A DNA stretch of 64,000 bases. Source: CAVYXZ01 sp965223835. GTDB taxonomy: Bacteria > Chloroflexota > Anaerolineae > Aggregatilineales > Phototrophicaceae. Made by a program: the position numbers and the translations under genes. Positions 61,179 to 64,000 of this stretch are shown here, piece by piece. The stretch is taken from the NCBI GenBank assembly GCA_965223835.1, contig CBDCXQ010000001.1:1984001-2048000 (forward strand), in the 5' to 3' direction. The notes under the pieces were generated by a model. It had not been told where the DNA came from, made no database searches, and saw only the letters and a list, made by a program, of their open reading frames with translations. Each line of letters begins with the position of its first letter. Within the stretch, counting starts at the first letter, position 1.

Positions 61179-62674
61179 ACGTCATCTTCATTTTGTGCGA
61201 CACGCTAACCCGTGACAAGCTATCCCCTTACCACCAGCATCAAGGCCAGTATGGTTACATTCAGACGCCGAATATCGAACGGTTAGCAAAACGGTCTATC
61301 ACGTTTACTAATCACTGGATTGCTTCTGCGCCGTGTATGCCTGCGCGCCGTGACCTGTGGACCGGGCGGATTGAATTTCCCTGGCGCAGTTGGGGGCCGC
61401 GTGAAAGCTTTGACCCTGATTGGGCGCTCACGTTACGTGACAGTGATACTATGTCAGTGCTATTCACCGATCACGCCAATTTGTTCGATGTCGGCGCAGG
61501 AAACTATCATCATTGGTTTGATGAATACCATTTTGTGCGCGGGCATTTCAACGATCATTGTGCGACCGTATTGCCCGTTGCGCCGGGACGCGCTGGACAT
61601 ACGCGCCAGATATATCGTGAGGTGCAGAAACAAATTACGTCAGAAGCCGATACCTTTGTCGCCCGCAACCTGACCAATGTGATCAAATGGCTGGATACGT
61701 ATGCGAGCAGTGGACGTGATGACAGCTTCTTTCTATGCATTGATGAATTCGATCCCCACTGGCCTCTGGACCCCCCAGAGCCTTATCGCTCGATGTATCT
61801 GGACGATCATGCGCTGATTGACCTGAATTTAGATACGTTTTACAAGAGTGCCTGGGCGCGTGATTATTCGGCGTATGAAATCCAGTGGCTGAATGCCCAG
61901 TGTGCTGGCAAGATCACACTGGTCGATTATTGGCTAAGTCAGCTTTTTGATTGCCTGGATCGACATCAATTCTGGGATGACACGCTCGTCATTTTGACCA
62001 CCGATCATGGCGAATTCATCGGCGAGTATGGTCAGATGTCGAAAGGTAGCGGCTTCAGCTATCCTTTGTTTGCCCGCATACCATTGTTTGTGGCGCTACC
62101 GGGTGCCAATCATGATGGCGTAAAGAGCGACGCGCTGACCTGCACCATCGATTTACATGCAACAGTCTTGGATGCGCTCGGTCAAACGGTGAGTGTGGAC
62201 ACGCATAGTCATTCATTGTTACCACTGCTACGGTCTGAGCGCTCGTCAATTCGGGAGAGTGTTCTCTACGGTTGGTGGGGCAAAGGCTTCTACTGGACCG
62301 ATGGGGAATTCCTGCTCTGTAAAGCGCCTGAACAGGCTGGCCCATTGTACCAGTATGGTACCAATCTGGGCGAAAAATGGGTTGGCCTGGGGGGCAGCTA
62401 CCTGGATCGCTATGCGAATGCCGAAATCGGGTCATTTATGCCCCATACCGAGCGGCCAGTCTACCGCGTGCCATCCGATGGTATGGCTTATGCCGCCCCT
62501 GATGCTGACTTCGACGCGTTGTTTGATTTGAAGCGGGATCCTGATTGCCTGACCAATTTGTATGCTACACTCCCCGAATTGCGACAAAAATATCTGGGTG
62601 AACTGAAGGTAGCGATGCACACACTGAGTGTTCCTCATGAACATTTCATGCGTTTAGGACTTGGGATGGGATAA
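61175..62674 (+). CDS. Type I sulfatase (second)
   Basis: 499 residues. Formylglycine motif Cys54-Met-Pro-Ala-Arg, metal-site Asp in FILCDTLTRDKL (Cys-Asp-Thr replaces the common TDQ), FLCIDEFDPHWPLDPP, TTDHGEFIGEYGQMSKG, ending LFDLKRDPDCLTNLYATLPEL. No export signal. Distinct from the first sulfatase over most of its length, so a different sulfate position or residue is likely. Coupled by ATGA overlap with the first sulfatase and followed 13 bp later by the P450 gene. Confidence 0.93.
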   Translation: MNVIFILCDTLTRDKLSPYHQHQGQYGYIQTPNIERLAKRSITFTNHWIASAPCMPARRDLWTGRIEFPWRSWGPRESFDPDWALTLRDSDTMSVLFTDHANLFDVGAGNYHHWFDEYHFVRGHFNDHCATVLPVAPGRAGHTRQIYREVQKQITSEADTFVARNLTNVIKWLDTYASSGRDDSFFLCIDEFDPHWPLDPPEPYRSMYLDDHALIDLNLDTFYKSAWARDYSAYEIQWLNAQCAGKITLVDYWLSQLFDCLDRHQFWDDTLVILTTDHGEFIGEYGQMSKGSGFSYPLFARIPLFVALPGANHDGVKSDALTCTIDLHATVLDALGQTVSVDTHSHSLLPLLRSERSSIRESVLYGWWGKGFYWTDGEFLLCKAPEQAGPLYQYGTNLGEKWVGLGGSYLDRYANAEIGSFMPHTERPVYRVPSDGMAYAAPDADFDALFDLKRDPDCLTNLYATLPELRQKYLGELKVAMHTLSVPHEHFMRLGLGMG

Positions 62675-62687
62675 GAAACGATCTGCT

Positions 62688-63911
62688 ATGGGCCAGTTTG
62701 AAAGCCTTTTAACTTCAGCCGCGTTCGGACATAATCCATACCCGGTCTACCAGCGTCTGCGGGAGGTGGCACCGGTTTATTGGAGCCAAACCTGGGGGTG
62801 CTGGATCCTCACCCGCTATGATGATGTTGTCCATACCCTGCAAGACTACAAATCGTTTTCCAGTCTGGGACGGTTAACAGCGACAATGGAATTGCCGGAG
62901 CCGTTGTGGGAACAGGTGAAACCCCTCGTTGACCATTATTCGCAGGGGCTCATTAATGTTGACCCACCTGATCACACCCGAATGCGGCAGTTGGTTCATA
63001 TGGCTTTTACCCCGCGTACCATTCGCCGCTTAGCCGGAAATATCGAAGCAATTGTGAACCGCCTCCTGGATAAGGTTAGAGAGCGCGGTGAGATGGACGT
63101 GATCTGGGATTTCTCATATCCATTGCCAGTGCAGGTAATTGCGGAACTCATGGGTATCCCCGTCGCCGATCATGAGCAATTCAAATATTGGTCCGGCAAA
63201 ATTGTCGAATTTATGGCGAATCCCAAACCTGTTCCCGATATTTTGCTTGGTTCACAGGCGGCGCTCCTGGCACTGCGGGCCTATTTCCGTGACATCATAA
63301 ATGACCGTCGGGCTGCGCCTCAAGATGACCTTTTGAGCGGGTTGGTCGCGGCTGAAGCTGATGGCAATCATTTGAATGAAGATGAACTGCTGGCGACTTG
63401 TGTGACGATTTTAATCGGTGGGCATGAGACCACGACCTATCTCATCGCCAGCGCGATGCTCTCGCTGTTACAGAATCCAGATGAGATGGTGAAACTGCGC
63501 GACGACCCAAGCCTGATTGGCACCGCGGTAGAAGAGTTCTTGCGCTATGAGGGGCCGTTTCAGCGTAATCGTCGGCTCGCAACTACTGATGTCATGGTGG
63601 GCGACCAGCAGATCAAAAAAGGTCAACTTGTCATGCAAATGCTGGGCGCGGCGAACCGTGACCCGCTGTACTTTCCTGAACCGGACAAGCTGGACATCAT
63701 GCGGCAGCCTAATCGCCATCTCGCCTTCGGTTACGGACCGCATTTTTGTTTGGGCGCGTCGCTGGCACGCCTGGAAGCACCCATCGCGATTAACGCACTA
63801 TTGCGATGTCTGCCGAACATACAATTGGGTGTTGAAGAGGTTGTTTGGGAAAATACAGTTTTTCGGGGTCTCAAGCGTCTGCCAATCACGTTCACACCAG
63901 CGAATACCTGA
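62688..63911 (+). CDS. Cytochrome P450
   Basis: 407 residues, soluble bacterial class I type, from ATG 62688. I-helix oxygen-activation motif LIGGHETTTYLI, K-helix ExxR in EEFLRYEGP, and the heme-binding loop FGYGPHFCLGASLAR with Cys354 as thiolate ligand. It needs ferredoxin and reductase partners, which are not in the window. Placement between two sulfatases and a further sulfatase at 63922 is striking. In marine bacteria P450s oxidatively demethylate 6-O-methyl-D-galactose from porphyran, so removal of O-methyl groups from a glycan is a sensible hypothesis. A small-molecule hydroxylase is the alternative. Confidence 0.94.
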   Translation: MGQFESLLTSAAFGHNPYPVYQRLREVAPVYWSQTWGCWILTRYDDVVHTLQDYKSFSSLGRLTATMELPEPLWEQVKPLVDHYSQGLINVDPPDHTRMRQLVHMAFTPRTIRRLAGNIEAIVNRLLDKVRERGEMDVIWDFSYPLPVQVIAELMGIPVADHEQFKYWSGKIVEFMANPKPVPDILLGSQAALLALRAYFRDIINDRRAAPQDDLLSGLVAAEADGNHLNEDELLATCVTILIGGHETTTYLIASAMLSLLQNPDEMVKLRDDPSLIGTAVEEFLRYEGPFQRNRRLATTDVMVGDQQIKKGQLVMQMLGAANRDPLYFPEPDKLDIMRQPNRHLAFGYGPHFCLGASLARLEAPIAINALLRCLPNIQLGVEEVVWENTVFRGLKRLPITFTPANT

Positions 63912-63921
63912 AAGGAATAAG

Positions 63922-64000
63922 ATGCCTGACCAGCCCAATGTCATTCTGATCATGACCGACCATTTTCGGCGCGATGCGCTGGGACCGAGCACGCCGAACT
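63922..64000 (+). CDS. Type I sulfatase (third, 5' part only)
   Basis: Only the first 26 codons are inside the window: MPDQPNVILIMTDHFRRDAL followed by GPSTPN. The NVILIMTDHFRRDALG opening holds the first metal-binding Asp of type I sulfatases, and AAAGGAATAAG precedes the ATG, 10 bp after the P450 stop. The gene continues past the right edge, so the formylglycine motif cannot be checked. It extends the sulfatase/P450 operon beyond the window. Confidence 0.8.
   Translation, partial: MPDQPNVILIMTDHFRRDALGPSTPN

Overview
The window looks like an accessory, carbohydrate-focused stretch of a bacterial chromosome, probably a Chloroflexota (Anaerolineae-type) genome. That assignment is an inference. 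It rests on moderate G+C, the mix of family-5 oligosaccharide ABC importers, FCD-type GntR, IclR and LacI regulators, many sugar-phosphate-isomerase-type TIM barrels, a giant intracellular BNR propeller protein, and substrate-binding proteins with plain Sec or Tat signals and no lipobox. I see no rRNA, tRNA, CRISPR array or replication origin. About 50 intact genes, two edge-truncated genes, two pseudogenes and one dead IS1 copy can be supported.

Layout. (A) 1-8460, minus strand: an oligopeptide/oligosaccharide-type ABC importer (permease, permease, ATPase, ATPase), an IclR regulator, a DapA-family lyase, the importer's binding protein and the start of a sialidase-like gene. It has a canonical promoter with a perfect IclR-like palindrome. 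(B) 8461-9997: a gene-poor scar with a decayed recombinase tail. (C) 9998-19169, minus strand: a MalFG-type sugar importer with a Tat-exported binding protein, a Gfo/Idh/MocA oxidoreductase, a TIM-barrel isomerase, a GntR regulator and a 1047-residue BNR/VPS10-like propeller. (D) 19519-21988, plus strand: cupin, Tm-1-like and PEP-hydrolase-family genes. (E) 22351-22890: a degenerate IS1 remnant. (F) 22905-43915: an L-fucose/fucoside locus with two tandem GH29 alpha-L-fucosidases, a FucU/RbsD mutarotase, an L-galactose/L-fucose-dehydrogenase-like aldo-keto reductase, a fuconolactonase-type amidohydrolase (now broken), a DapA-family aldolase candidate, an enolase-superfamily dehydratase, a Zn alcohol dehydrogenase, four TIM-barrel epimerases, a MalFG-type importer and a LacI regulator. 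Four copies of one LacI-type operator tie the locus together. (G) 43916-44622: no recognisable gene. (H) 44623-50423, minus strand: a second Opp-type importer. (I) 50792-64000, plus strand: a GntR regulator, a third Opp-type importer closely parallel to (A), a BNR plus LamG sialidase-like protein, at least three sulfatases (the last cut by the window edge) and a cytochrome P450.

Taken together, the genes read as an uptake-and-intracellular-dismantling programme for fucosylated, sulfated and possibly methylated glycans. Oligosaccharides would be imported by ABC transporters, then desulfated and deglycosylated by enzymes that carry no export signals. Released L-fucose would enter a non-phosphorylating oxidative route. 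Two layouts recur. Every substrate-binding-protein gene is followed within about 55 nt of its stop by a strong RNA hairpin. Both GntR-linked promoters place a near-identical operator over the -10 box. The most notable lesions are the fuconolactonase (one nonsense codon and one 1-nt deletion) and the IS1 copy with internal deletions.
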